DNA of 64,000 nucleotides, from contig JASMHC010000001.1 of NCBI GenBank assembly GCA_030750975.1, positions 287,595-351,594 on the forward strand, read 5' to 3'. Below the pieces are notes generated by a model. That model was not told where the DNA came from. It saw only the letters and a program-made list of their open reading frames with translations, and ran no database searches. Positions within the stretch are counted from its first letter, which is position 1, and the number at the start of each line of letters is the position of its first letter. This document shows, one piece after another, positions 1 to 9,250 of this stretch. This DNA is from Paracoccaceae bacterium. GTDB lineage: Bacteria; Pseudomonadota; Alphaproteobacteria; Rhodobacterales; Rhodobacteraceae. The position numbers and the translations under genes are program-made.

Positions 1-354
1 ATGCGTGGCAGCGCTCCAAGCTAAAAGTTATGCTCGCCTGTGCGCAGACGGTGGAAAAACGGATTGTTTCCAGTTGATTCTAAATGTTTATTCAACCAAT
101 CGGTGCGTATTTCACCCGAATCCACGCAACATTTCCCACAATTTGTGTGCGTCTTTGCAAATACCACCTGATATGCTGTTGCGATAATAATCCGCACAAT
201 TCGATCCGTTTTTGTCGCAAACATCGGACGCACTTACAGGCAACCAGCCTCAAGCGAAGAGAATCATCCGCCCTTCCGCTTGCCCCAAAAGGTTTCATCG
301 ACTAATCAGAGATCGGATCACACTTGATTCATTAACCAAAATAGGGACGCCGTA
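1..354. other. Left-edge region with no supported gene
   Basis: No reading frame here looks coding: the short open frames on both strands overlap each other, resemble no family I know and have no convincing ribosome binding site. The last part (about 320-354) must hold the promoter and the binding site (AGGGA, about 8 nt before the ATG) of the small lipoprotein gene that starts at 355. I see no tRNA, terminator or repeat in it. Confidence 0.5.
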
Positions 355-471
355 ATGCGCAAGACTATCGTCATTCTATCCTGTCTGCTGGCCCTTTCGG
401 CTTGTTCAACGGTTGAAGGGCTGGGACGTGACATTTCCGGGGGCGCCCGAACTATTCAGGGATGGCTTTGA
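355..471 (+). CDS. Entericidin EcnA/B-like small lipoprotein
   Basis: Encodes 38 residues: a lysine/arginine start, a hydrophobic segment and the lipobox LSAC, so cleavage and lipid attachment at Cys17 are predicted. The mature part (STVEGLGRDISGGARTI) matches the conserved pattern of the entericidin family, tiny membrane lipoproteins first described in enteric bacteria as an antidote/toxin pair. AGGGA lies 8 nt before the ATG. The stop is followed after one base by the ATG of a second tiny lipoprotein, so the two are probably translated together. Family assignment is by eye; the cellular role here is not shown by the sequence. Confidence 0.72.
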   Translation: MRKTIVILSCLLALSACSTVEGLGRDISGGARTIQGWL

Positions 472-472
472 C

Positions 473-604
473 ATGAAAAAATTCGCAATCGTAGCAGTTC
501 TCGTCACATTGAGCGGGTGTTCAACACTTGGCACCGCATCGGGAACCGTTGGCGGCGCGGCAAGCTCGGTAATGGGCGCTGTAACCGGTATTTTCGGCGG
601 TTAA
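473..604 (+). CDS. Second tiny lipoprotein, glycine/alanine-rich
   Basis: Encodes 43 residues with a lipoprotein signal (lipobox LSGC, Cys at residue 16) and a short, small-residue-rich mature part (GTVGGAASSVMGAV) that could form an amphipathic or membrane-associating helix. It starts one base after the entericidin-like gene and has only a weak ribosome binding site, which suggests translational coupling. I do not recognise a family beyond 'small lipoprotein'. The tandem arrangement recalls ecnA-ecnB, but this second protein lacks the entericidin consensus. Its stop overlaps the stop of the convergent regulator gene. Confidence 0.6.
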   Translation: MKKFAIVAVLVTLSGCSTLGTASGTVGGAASSVMGAVTGIFGG

Positions 605-1224
605 ACCAACGCTGTCACCCAAAGGATCGTCGCATCCTCAGGGCTTACGGACACAACATTGTGCCCCATGGCAGCGTCGTAATAGGCGCTGTCACCACGT
701 CGCATCTCAATCGGCTCGTAGAATTCTGTGTAAAGGCGGATAACGCCTGTCAGAACCAATAGAAATTCCTCGCCATCGTGGCGGACCCATCCGTCAAATT
801 CACTGACATCCCGCGCCCGGATACGCGCACGATACGGCAGCATTTTCTTCTTCGTCAGGCTTTCCGCCAGCAACTCATGTTCATAAGTTGCCGTGGCCTG
901 CTGTGTGCCTTCGCCCTGCCGTGTGACTGACATGCGCCCGTTGATCTGATCGTTGACAGGCGGCGTGAAAAGTTGCGGAACAGAAATCTCCAACCCCAGC
1001 GCCAGTTTTTTCAAAGCGTCATAGGTGGGCGACATCTGTCCGTTTTCGATCTTCGACAGGGTGGACCGCGCAAGACCTGCCTGTGTGGCGGCCTGTTCAA
1101 GCGTCCAGTTCCGCTCTTTTCGAAGCTCTCGGACACGCTCGCCCAGGTTCAGAGGCTCGACATGCGTATTGCCGCTTTCCGCACGGGCGATGGTGATCAG
1201 GGATTTTGGGTCTTTTCCGGTCAT
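601..1224 (-). CDS. XRE-family transcriptional regulator with C-terminal cupin domain
   Basis: Protein of 207 residues. An N-terminal helix-turn-helix of the XRE/Cro type lies at about residues 27-82 (LGERVRELRKERNWTLEQAA ... LARSTLSKIENGQMSPTYD), and a single cupin barrel fills the C-terminal half. Such proteins bind operator DNA and sense a small metabolite in the cupin pocket; several control amine, amino-acid or acyl-CoA metabolism. The gene is divergent from an acyl-CoA ligase gene with 64 bp between start codons, so that gene is the most likely target together with the regulator itself. The ligand is unknown. Confidence 0.88.
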   Translation of the reverse strand: MTGKDPKSLITIARAESGNTHVEPLNLGERVRELRKERNWTLEQAATQAGLARSTLSKIENGQMSPTYDALKKLALGLEISVPQLFTPPVNDQINGRMSVTRQGEGTQQATATYEHELLAESLTKKKMLPYRARIRARDVSEFDGWVRHDGEEFLLVLTGVIRLYTEFYEPIEMRRGDSAYYDAAMGHNVVSVSPEDATILWVTALV

Positions 1225-1288
1225 GCGCTGTCTTTATGGGGCAATCGGGACACTTGCAACTCTGCAAAGTCAGGCCTAGCAACAACTT

Positions 1289-2800
1289 ATGACAGCGATA
1301 TTCGACAAAGGGCGGCTGGACCCCTGCCCTGATCCATTCAATCTGGCGGCGTATGTATTGCGTCATGCGGATGATTTGCCGGACAAGATTGCTCTGGCGA
1401 TCCTAAGCCTGTCAGGGTCCGAGCGTTGGAGCTATGCGCGTCTGAAAGCCGCCGTGCTGGGAACCGGTAACGGGTTGCTTCAAAGCGGCTTGCAGCCCGG
1501 CGACCGGTTGCTTTTGCGTCTTGGCAACACGGTCGATTTTCCTTTGCTGTATTTGGGTGCGATCGCGGTCGGCATCATACCGGTGCCCACATCATCGCAG
1601 CTTACGGAACCGGAAGTTGTTAAACTGGTCGGGATCATCCAGCCCAAGGCGGTCGCGAAAGCCCCCAATATCACCTGCCCCCAGACAATAGGCTGCCAGA
1701 TCATCGCCCAGGATGAATACAGATCATTCCGTGACTTGCCGCCTGCCGAATTTGCTTTGGGCGATCCGAACCGTTTATCCTATATCCTGTTCACATCGGG
1801 GACGTCCGGCAAACCGGCGGCTGTGATGCATGCCCATCGGGCGATCTGGGCGCGGCAAATGATGTGGAAGGATTGGTATGATCTGACAGATCAGGATCGC
1901 CTGCTTCACGCCGGGGCTTTGAATTGGTCGTTCACGCTTGGCACCGGCTTGCTGGATCCCTGGACTATTGGCGCAACATCCCTGATTCCGGCGGACGGGG
2001 TAGAGCTGTCCGCCCTGCCGCTTTTGCTGAAACGACACGACGCCACAATTTTTGCGGCTGCCCCCGGTGTCTTTCGCCGTTTGACCAACGGGGCGTCTGC
2101 TCTACACCTGCCCAAACTGAGGCACGGCCTGACAGCGGGCGAGAAAATCCCGGCCTCGGTGCGCGAAAGCTGGACACAAGCCACCGGAACAAAAGTTTAC
2201 GAAGCCTTCGGCATGTCCGAATGCTCGACCTTTATCAGCGGCTGCCCCGGCTTTCCCGCCAGCGACAGTCTGGGCAGACCTCAAGCGGGAAGACGGGTGG
2301 CAATACTCGGGGATGACGGCCCCGTGCCATTTGGCGAACCGGGCGCAATCGCCGTTGCAAAAGATGATCCGGGGCTGATGCTGGGCTATTTGGACGATGC
2401 GGCGGCGACCGACGCGAAACTGCGCGATGAGTGGTTTGTGACCGACGATGTCGGGATCATGCATACCGATTTCTCAATCTCGTATCATGGCCGGCGGGAC
2501 GATGTGATGAATGCCGGTGGCTTTCGAGTATCTCCGATCGAGGTGGAAAATATCCTGTCCACGCATCCTGATATTCACGAAGTCGCCTGTACCGATATCG
2601 AGATCAAGCCCGACACCCGGATAATCGCCGCCTTCTACACATCCGATCACGATCTGTCCGAGGCTGATCTGAAAGCCTTCGCACAAGCCAACCTGGCACG
2701 GTATAAGCAACCCCGTGTCTATCAAAGGGTTGAAACCTTGCCGCGGGGGAACAACAATAAACTTCTTCGCAAAGCACTTCGACAAAGGGCGACCCCATGA
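1289..2800 (+). CDS. AMP-dependent acyl-CoA synthetase/ligase
   Basis: 503 residues of the ANL superfamily, which activates a carboxylate with ATP to an acyl-adenylate and then makes the CoA thioester. The phosphate-binding loop is TSGTSGKP (about 169-176). The hinge region DEWFVTDDVG followed by GRRDDVMNAGG and the late lysine motif NNNKLLRKALR are all present, so both half reactions look intact. The overall pattern resembles benzoate- or acetyl-CoA-ligase-like enzymes, but the substrate cannot be read from sequence. The stop overlaps the next gene by 4 nt (ATGA), indicating co-transcription with the DsbA-family gene. Regulation by the divergent XRE-cupin protein is likely. Confidence 0.88.
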   Translation: MTAIFDKGRLDPCPDPFNLAAYVLRHADDLPDKIALAILSLSGSERWSYARLKAAVLGTGNGLLQSGLQPGDRLLLRLGNTVDFPLLYLGAIAVGIIPVPTSSQLTEPEVVKLVGIIQPKAVAKAPNITCPQTIGCQIIAQDEYRSFRDLPPAEFALGDPNRLSYILFTSGTSGKPAAVMHAHRAIWARQMMWKDWYDLTDQDRLLHAGALNWSFTLGTGLLDPWTIGATSLIPADGVELSALPLLLKRHDATIFAAAPGVFRRLTNGASALHLPKLRHGLTAGEKIPASVRESWTQATGTKVYEAFGMSECSTFISGCPGFPASDSLGRPQAGRRVAILGDDGPVPFGEPGAIAVAKDDPGLMLGYLDDAAATDAKLRDEWFVTDDVGIMHTDFSISYHGRRDDVMNAGGFRVSPIEVENILSTHPDIHEVACTDIEIKPDTRIIAAFYTSDHDLSEADLKAFAQANLARYKQPRVYQRVETLPRGNNNKLLRKALRQRATP

Positions 2801-3441
2801 TCCGTCTTGATATCCTGTCCGATCCCATTTGTCCGTGGTGCTATATCGGCAAGGCGCGGCTTGAACAGGCCCTGGCCCAGCGGCCCGACCATCCGTTGGA
2901 AATCCAGTGGCACCCGTTCCAGCTGAACGACACTATGCCAAAGGGCGGCATGGATCGCCGGGCCTATCTCGAGGCGAAGTTCGGCGGTCAGAAAGGCGCA
3001 ATTCAGGTCTATTCTGAAATCGCGGACCACGCTGCAAAAGCCGGGCTTGATATCGATTTCGGAGCCATTCAGGTGACGCCGAACACCCTTGACGCCCATC
3101 GGGTGATCCATTGGGCGGGGTTCGAAGGCAAGCAACACCAAATGGTGACGCGCCTGTTCCAGGCCTATTTCAAGGAAGGCCGGGATATTGGCGATTCCAC
3201 CACCCTCGCCGGGCTTGCCGCGGATGTTGGCATGGATAAAGACGTGGTGGCGCGGATGTTAAAAACCGACACGGATGTGCAGGCGATCAAGGACCGGGAT
3301 GCCCAATCGCGTGAAATGGGTGTGCGTTCGGTGCCCACGTTTATTGTTGCCGGACAGCATGTCGTTCCCGGCGCACAACCTGTCCAGCTTTGGCTGGATG
3401 TCATCGACGAAATCACCGGCGCGGGGAAAACGATCCAATGA
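2797..3441 (+). CDS. DsbA/FrnE-family thioredoxin-fold oxidoreductase
   Basis: 214 residues with the active-site motif CPWC at 12-15 and a cis-proline loop (RSVPTF) in the C-terminal part, with the long helical insertion of the FrnE / 2-hydroxychromene-2-carboxylate isomerase branch of DsbA-like proteins. There is no signal peptide, so it is predicted to be cytoplasmic and may act on thiols or glutathione adducts rather than in periplasmic disulfide formation. It overlaps the upstream ligase by 4 nt and the downstream K+ channel gene by 4 nt, so the three genes form one operon. Confidence 0.88.
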   Translation: MIRLDILSDPICPWCYIGKARLEQALAQRPDHPLEIQWHPFQLNDTMPKGGMDRRAYLEAKFGGQKGAIQVYSEIADHAAKAGLDIDFGAIQVTPNTLDAHRVIHWAGFEGKQHQMVTRLFQAYFKEGRDIGDSTTLAGLAADVGMDKDVVARMLKTDTDVQAIKDRDAQSREMGVRSVPTFIVAGQHVVPGAQPVQLWLDVIDEITGAGKTIQ

Positions 3442-3800
3442 CCCTTGCCCGTTTCCTGAAAATATTATTCTCACTCGCCCTTATCGTCATCTCGGGTACG
3501 ATTTTCTTCCGCGTCGTCGAAGGTTGGAACTGGCTGGACAGTTACTTCTTCACTGTCGTTACCCTATCGACCGTAGGTTATGGCAGCCTTGTACCCGCAA
3601 CGGCCTTGGGAAAAATCGGAACGACTGTGTTTATCTTCCTTGGGCTGGGTGTGTTCGCGGTCGCAATCCAGCAGTTCGGCATGTTCGCGATGCGCAAACG
3701 CGAAAAGCATACGGAATGGCTTATTGCAGAGCTAGGCCGTGAAGACGAAAAACAGACACCCGCAAATGTCGATGCACCAGACAGCGGGAAAAAGGATTAA
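3438..3800 (+). CDS. Small two-transmembrane potassium channel
   Basis: 120 residues from the ATG that overlaps the previous stop (ATGA). Two hydrophobic helices (about 9-25 and 55-75) flank a pore loop with the K+ selectivity filter TVGYG at 45-49, as in the ion-channel-2 (KcsA/MthK pore) family. The short charged tail (about 45 residues) contains no RCK domain, so gating is not evident. A longer frame begins upstream at 3390 but would run into the preceding gene and lacks a better start. The link to the redox gene in the same operon is unexplained. Confidence 0.85.
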   Translation: MTLARFLKILFSLALIVISGTIFFRVVEGWNWLDSYFFTVVTLSTVGYGSLVPATALGKIGTTVFIFLGLGVFAVAIQQFGMFAMRKREKHTEWLIAELGREDEKQTPANVDAPDSGKKD

Positions 3801-3810
3801 GCCTTTTTAA

Positions 3811-3853
3811 GCGTCCTGCCAAAAACCTGAATCACGGGTTTGTGGCAGGGCGC
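3811..3853. terminator. Imperfect hairpin after the K+ channel gene
   Basis: The arms CCTGCCA-AAACC and GGTTT-TGGCAGG, extended by GCG/CGC, form a long hairpin with an 8-nt loop just after the K+ channel stop. No T-run follows on the plus strand, so an intrinsic terminator is only possible, not certain. It could protect the 3' end of the mRNA. Confidence 0.4.
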
Positions 3854-3876
3854 CCACAACAGTTGATGGGTCTTGC

Positions 3877-3919
3877 AGCGTCCGGCCTTTCCCCTGTCTC
3901 AGGTTAAAGGCCGGACGCT
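3877..3919 (-). terminator. Perfect 14-bp inverted repeat at the 3' end of mfd
   Basis: AGCGTCCGGCCTTT and its exact complement are separated by 15 nt. One arm lies in the final codons and stop of mfd, so the hairpin would form as soon as the gene has been transcribed. No T-run follows in either direction. Probably a terminator or 3'-end stabiliser between the convergent genes. Confidence 0.5.
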
Positions 3920-6900
3920 TTAAGCTTCTTTTTTGCCGCCACGGCCTTTTCAGCAAGATCCCGCGCGATGGCAAAGGCGCCTTTGATCTTGTCGCTGTCT
4001 TTCTTCCAGTCCCGGCGAACGATGATCTTGTTGTCCTTGACCTTGGCCAATCCGCGCTGGTCCTTGATGAATTCCACCAATCCCTCGGGCGAAGCGTATT
4101 TGTCATTGTGAAACTGAATGGTCGCCCCCTTGGGACCACCGTCTAGTTTTGCGATGCTTGCGCGTTTGCACATGGCTTTGATGCGCACGACCAACAGCAG
4201 GGTGTTCACCTCTTTCGGCAATTTGCCAAACCGGTCAATCAGTTCAGCGGCAAATCCTTCAAGTTCAACCTTGGTGCTTAGTGACGAAAGCCGCCGGTAA
4301 AGCCCAAGGCGCACATCAAGATCGGGCACAAAATCTTCCGGTATCAGCACCGGAACGCCCAGATTGATTTGCGGGGCCCATTGATCATCCGCTTCGGACA
4401 GACCTTCCATTTCACCGGCGCGGATTTTGGCAATCGCCTCTTCCAGCATGGATTGATAAAGCTCGTATCCAACATCGCGCATCTGGCCGGATTGCTCGTC
4501 CCCCAAAAGGTTGCCCGCCCCGCGAATATCAAGATCTTGCGAGGCAAGCGTGAACCCCGCCCCCAAAGTATCAAGCGATCCGAGCACCCGAAGCCGTTTC
4601 TCGGCCGTAGGGGTCAGACGGCCGCGCGGCTTGGTGGTCAGATAGGCATAGGCGCGGGTTTTCGAACGCCCGACCCTGCCCCGTATTTGATAAAGCTGGG
4701 CCAATCCAAACATGTCAGCGCGATGCACGATCATGGTGTTCGCGGTTGGAATATCCAGACCGCTTTCAACGATGGTGGTGGCCAGAAGAATGTCAAACTT
4801 GCCGTCATAAAAAGCGTTCATGCGATCATCCAGCTCGCCCGCCGCCATCTGCCCATGGGCGACGACAAAGCTTAGTTCAGGCAGTTGCTCGTTCAGAAAC
4901 TCTTCGATTTCGGGCAGGTCGCTGATACGCGGCACAACGAAAAAGCTTTGACCACCGCGATAATGTTCGCGCAGCAGCGCCTCGCGGATGGTGACTGCAT
5001 CGAATTCGCTGACATAGGTCCGAATCGCCAGCCGGTCGATTGGCGGAGTTCCGATGATCGACAAATCCCGTACACCGCTTAGTGAAAGTTGCAAGGTTCT
5101 GGGGATCGGCGTCGCAGTCAGGGTCAGAACATGAATGTCGCTGCGCAGCTGTTTGAGACGCTCTTTATGGGTCACACCAAAATGCTGTTCCTCGTCCACA
5201 ATCAACAGGCCGAGGTTTTGAAAACGAATGCCCTTGGCAAGCAGGGCGTGGGTGCCCACAACGATATCCACCGTGCCACGGGCCAACCCGTCGCGCGTTT
5301 CCTGAGCCGTCTTCGCAGATACGAACCGCGAAAGCTGCCGGACCTCGAGCGGGAAGCCACGGAAACGTTCCGCAAAGCTTTTGGCATGTTGGCGCGCCAA
5401 AAGCGTTGTCGGTGCGATCACGGCCACTTGAACACCCGACATCGCGGCCACGAAAGCGGCGCGAAGGGCCACTTCGGTTTTGCCGAAACCAACATCGCCG
5501 CACACCAGCCGGTCCATAGGCTGGCCAGAGGTCATATCCTCCAAAACATCCGAAATGGCCCGCAACTGGTCATCGGTTTCCTGATAGGGAAACCGGGCCA
5601 GAAATGCGTCCCACATGCCCAGCGGCGGCTCAAGTATCGGGGCTTTGCGCAAAGCCCTTTCCGCAGCGATCCGGATCAGCCGATCCGCCATATCGCGGAT
5701 GCGTTGCTTAAGTTTGGCTTTCTTGGCTTGCCAGGCCCCGCCGCCAAGACGATCAAGCAGACCCTCGTCATGGCCATATTTTGACAGCAGTTCGATATTT
5801 TCAACCGGCAGATAAAGCTTTGCACGCTCGGCATATTCCAGCGCAAGGCACTCATGCGCGGCACCGGCTGCGGTGATGACCTCTAATCCCAGATAGCGCC
5901 CGATGCCGTGATCCACATGCACCACCAGATCGCCCGGGCTAAGCGATTGCGCTTCGGTCAGAAAATTTTCAGCCCGGCGTTTTTTACGGGGCGCCCGGAT
6001 CAGACGATCCCCCAGGACATCCTGTTCTGAGATCACGGTCAGCCCGTCTGTCTGATACCCGTGTTCCAGCCCCCAGACGATCAAATACAACCCGCGTTTA
6101 CCGACGGACCGAAAATCGACAATGTTGATGGTCTCGCCAAGGCCTTCATCTTCAATCAAACCTGCAAGACGTTCGCGTGCACCATCCGAATAGCTGGCAA
6201 TGACCACTGGCCCTGCCTCAAGCCGCACTTTAATAAAGTCGGCTAATGCGCCAAAAAGACTGACGCTTTCCTGCTGACGCTCGGCCGAGAAATTGCGGCC
6301 AATCCGCCCGCCCGCGTCGATCACCCCAGGACCGGTCGGCATCGCAAGGGCCGAGAATTGGCGCACGCGAAAGCCCTCAATCGCTTTCGACCATTCGGCA
6401 TCGTCAAGATATAACAACTCAGCCGGAACCGGTTTATAAACCGTGCCCATGCGCCCCTTCTGGCCTAGTGCATGCCGCCGTGTCTGGTATTGGTCCTCAA
6501 CGCTTTCCCAGCGGGCAATCCGCGTGGGTGTGAATTGATCATCCAACGAGATGGACACCCCAGGAATATAGTCGAAGAGGGTTTCAAGCCTGTCGTGGAA
6601 AAATGGCAACCAGTGTTCGATGCCCTGATACTTCCGCCCGGCGCTGACCGCTTCGTAAAGCGGATCATCCGTACCGGCCGCGCCGAATTCGATCCGGTAG
6701 GATTGGCGAAAACGGGTTATGCCGGCTTCGTCCAAAATGACCTCGGACACGGGGGCCAGTTCAATGCGATCCAGTTTCCGGGTAGTCATTTGCGTGGCCG
6801 GATCGAACGAGCGGATTCCGTCAAGGATATCGCCGAACATGTCCAGACGCACCGGACCGGAATCGCCCGGCGGGAATACGTCAATGATCCCGCCCCGGAT

Positions 6901-7368
6901 CGCGTAATCGCCCGGCTCCATCACCGTCGGGGCCTGGCTAAACCCCATTCGGACAAGAAAAGACCGCAGGGCGGTTTCATCGATTCGCTCGCCCACCGAA
7001 GCCGAGAATGATGCGGTTTTCAGAATTTCCCGCGCAGGCACCCGTTGGGTCGCGGCATTCAGCGTGGTCAAAAGCACGAATTGTTTCGGCAGCTTGTGCA
7101 CAAGCGCCGAAAGGCATGACATGCGCGCGGCTGAAATATCGGCGTTCGGGGAAATCCGGTCGTAAGGCAGACAGTCCCAGCCGGGGAAAATCAGAACCGG
7201 CATATCCGGCGCGATCAGATCCAGCGCCTCCTGCATCGCCGCCAGCCGGTTCGCATCACGCGCTATGTGACAAACCGCACCACCGCTTTTTGTCAGCTCA
7301 TTGACAATCAGCTGCGCGTCAAACCCTTCTGGGGCGCCACCGACAAGGATATGATTGCTCGCAGCCAT
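3904..7368 (-). CDS. mfd: Transcription-repair coupling factor Mfd
   Basis: 1154 residues, the usual length for Mfd. It removes RNA polymerase stalled at DNA damage and recruits UvrA. The N-terminal third is the UvrB-like module, followed by the RNA-polymerase-interacting region and the RecG-like translocase: Walker A VCGDVGFGKTEVALRA, the DEEQ box (VDEEQHFG), motif III TLTATPIPRTL and motif VI QIRGRVGRS are all present. The C-terminal domain that binds UvrA follows. The ATG at 7368 opens a protein beginning MAASNHILVGG, consistent with relatives. It is transcribed alone, downstream of a palindromic repeat. Confidence 0.97.
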   Translation of the reverse strand: MAASNHILVGGAPEGFDAQLIVNELTKSGGAVCHIARDANRLAAMQEALDLIAPDMPVLIFPGWDCLPYDRISPNADISAARMSCLSALVHKLPKQFVLLTTLNAATQRVPAREILKTASFSASVGERIDETALRSFLVRMGFSQAPTVMEPGDYAIRGGIIDVFPPGDSGPVRLDMFGDILDGIRSFDPATQMTTRKLDRIELAPVSEVILDEAGITRFRQSYRIEFGAAGTDDPLYEAVSAGRKYQGIEHWLPFFHDRLETLFDYIPGVSISLDDQFTPTRIARWESVEDQYQTRRHALGQKGRMGTVYKPVPAELLYLDDAEWSKAIEGFRVRQFSALAMPTGPGVIDAGGRIGRNFSAERQQESVSLFGALADFIKVRLEAGPVVIASYSDGARERLAGLIEDEGLGETINIVDFRSVGKRGLYLIVWGLEHGYQTDGLTVISEQDVLGDRLIRAPRKKRRAENFLTEAQSLSPGDLVVHVDHGIGRYLGLEVITAAGAAHECLALEYAERAKLYLPVENIELLSKYGHDEGLLDRLGGGAWQAKKAKLKQRIRDMADRLIRIAAERALRKAPILEPPLGMWDAFLARFPYQETDDQLRAISDVLEDMTSGQPMDRLVCGDVGFGKTEVALRAAFVAAMSGVQVAVIAPTTLLARQHAKSFAERFRGFPLEVRQLSRFVSAKTAQETRDGLARGTVDIVVGTHALLAKGIRFQNLGLLIVDEEQHFGVTHKERLKQLRSDIHVLTLTATPIPRTLQLSLSGVRDLSIIGTPPIDRLAIRTYVSEFDAVTIREALLREHYRGGQSFFVVPRISDLPEIEEFLNEQLPELSFVVAHGQMAAGELDDRMNAFYDGKFDILLATTIVESGLDIPTANTMIVHRADMFGLAQLYQIRGRVGRSKTRAYAYLTTKPRGRLTPTAEKRLRVLGSLDTLGAGFTLASQDLDIRGAGNLLGDEQSGQMRDVGYELYQSMLEEAIAKIRAGEMEGLSEADDQWAPQINLGVPVLIPEDFVPDLDVRLGLYRRLSSLSTKVELEGFAAELIDRFGKLPKEVNTLLLVVRIKAMCKRASIAKLDGGPKGATIQFHNDKYASPEGLVEFIKDQRGLAKVKDNKIIVRRDWKKDSDKIKGAFAIARDLAEKAVAAKKKLKASGL

Positions 7369-7391
7369 TCAGGTTGCCTTACGTCTTTCAA

Positions 7392-7463
7392 GGCGTTTCG
7401 AGATTAACTTGCGGCACAAGTTGAGTTTGAAACGCGCACAACATCATTGGGTTCCGCGCGTTT
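7392..7463. repeat. Dispersed palindromic intergenic repeat, copy A
   Basis: About 72 bp with two nested structures: AACTTG-CGGCA-CAAGTT (7406-7422) and AAACGCGC (7430-7437) paired with GCGCGTTT (7456-7463) over an 18-nt spacer. A related sequence with the same arms and the same 18-nt spacer occurs at 31424-31497, about 70 percent identical by eye. It lies between mfd and the next minus-strand gene. Confidence 0.55.
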
Positions 7464-7531
7464 AGCCTTTTTGCCCGTGTCCAGACAATATGGATTTACG
7501 CTTTGGAAAAGGAAGTGCCTCTTACCCCAGC

Positions 7532-8050
7532 TCATAGCCCGGGGAAACTGGAAACCGATATAACGTGGTACATGCCCCACAAGGATGTGACGAAGATCGA
7601 TACCAAACCGATGAACATGATCATCAGGCGCGTGCGCCGGAACATTCTGAACAATTCCTGCCCACTGGGCAGTTGTTCATCCAATCGATGCGACATGTAG
7701 ACGTTGATCAGGCCGACCAGCATAAGCGGGAATGTCAGCATGAACATCGCCTGAAAAAACTCGATCCAATAGTAAAAGCCCAACACGGCAAAAACCGTCA
7801 GCATAAAGCTGGTGAAGCCGATCATGATCATGCCGGCGACTTTCTGGATATATTCCAAGCGGGCCACGTTGATCCTTAGCAACGTGTGTACACGCTCTTC
7901 CAGCTCGCCACCTTCGCGATAGGCCTTTTGGACCAGATCAAACGGAACCCCCAGCACCCAATGACTGGCGGAAGACCAGGTAATCGCTACCAACAGCCAA
8001 AACCAGATACTGGAAAAGGAATTGGTTTCGATCAGTCTGAATAGATCCAC
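7532..8050 (-). CDS. Conserved hypothetical integral membrane protein
   Basis: 172 residues. The start is a GTG at 8050, four nucleotides after an AGGGAAA-like ribosome binding site; no in-frame ATG lies upstream. Four hydrophobic stretches (about 13-33, 70-90, 93-115 and 140-162) predict a multi-pass inner-membrane protein. A charged helical segment between the first two (AYREGGELEERVHTLLRINV) would be soluble. I do not recognise a characterised family or catalytic motif. It is divergent from hemB. Confidence 0.7.
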   Translation of the reverse strand: MDLFRLIETNSFSSIWFWLLVAITWSSASHWVLGVPFDLVQKAYREGGELEERVHTLLRINVARLEYIQKVAGMIMIGFTSFMLTVFAVLGFYYWIEFFQAMFMLTFPLMLVGLINVYMSHRLDEQLPSGQELFRMFRRTRLMIMFIGLVSIFVTSLWGMYHVISVSSFPGL

Positions 8051-8143
8051 CGGTTTCCCTCATGGTCGCTTTTCATTCACTTGCGTTGGTATTAGCCTGC
8101 ATCCGACCCCTTGCCCAGAGGCTTTGCGTCGCGGGCTTTCTAA

Positions 8144-9166
<1,023 letters not shown>

Positions 9167-9250
9167 CTCGGGAACCGGTTCGGCGTATATTTGCGCCACA
9201 AATCGGGCAGCGCGAAAAGTTGCCCATTCGGCAGTAGAACAGGCAAACCC

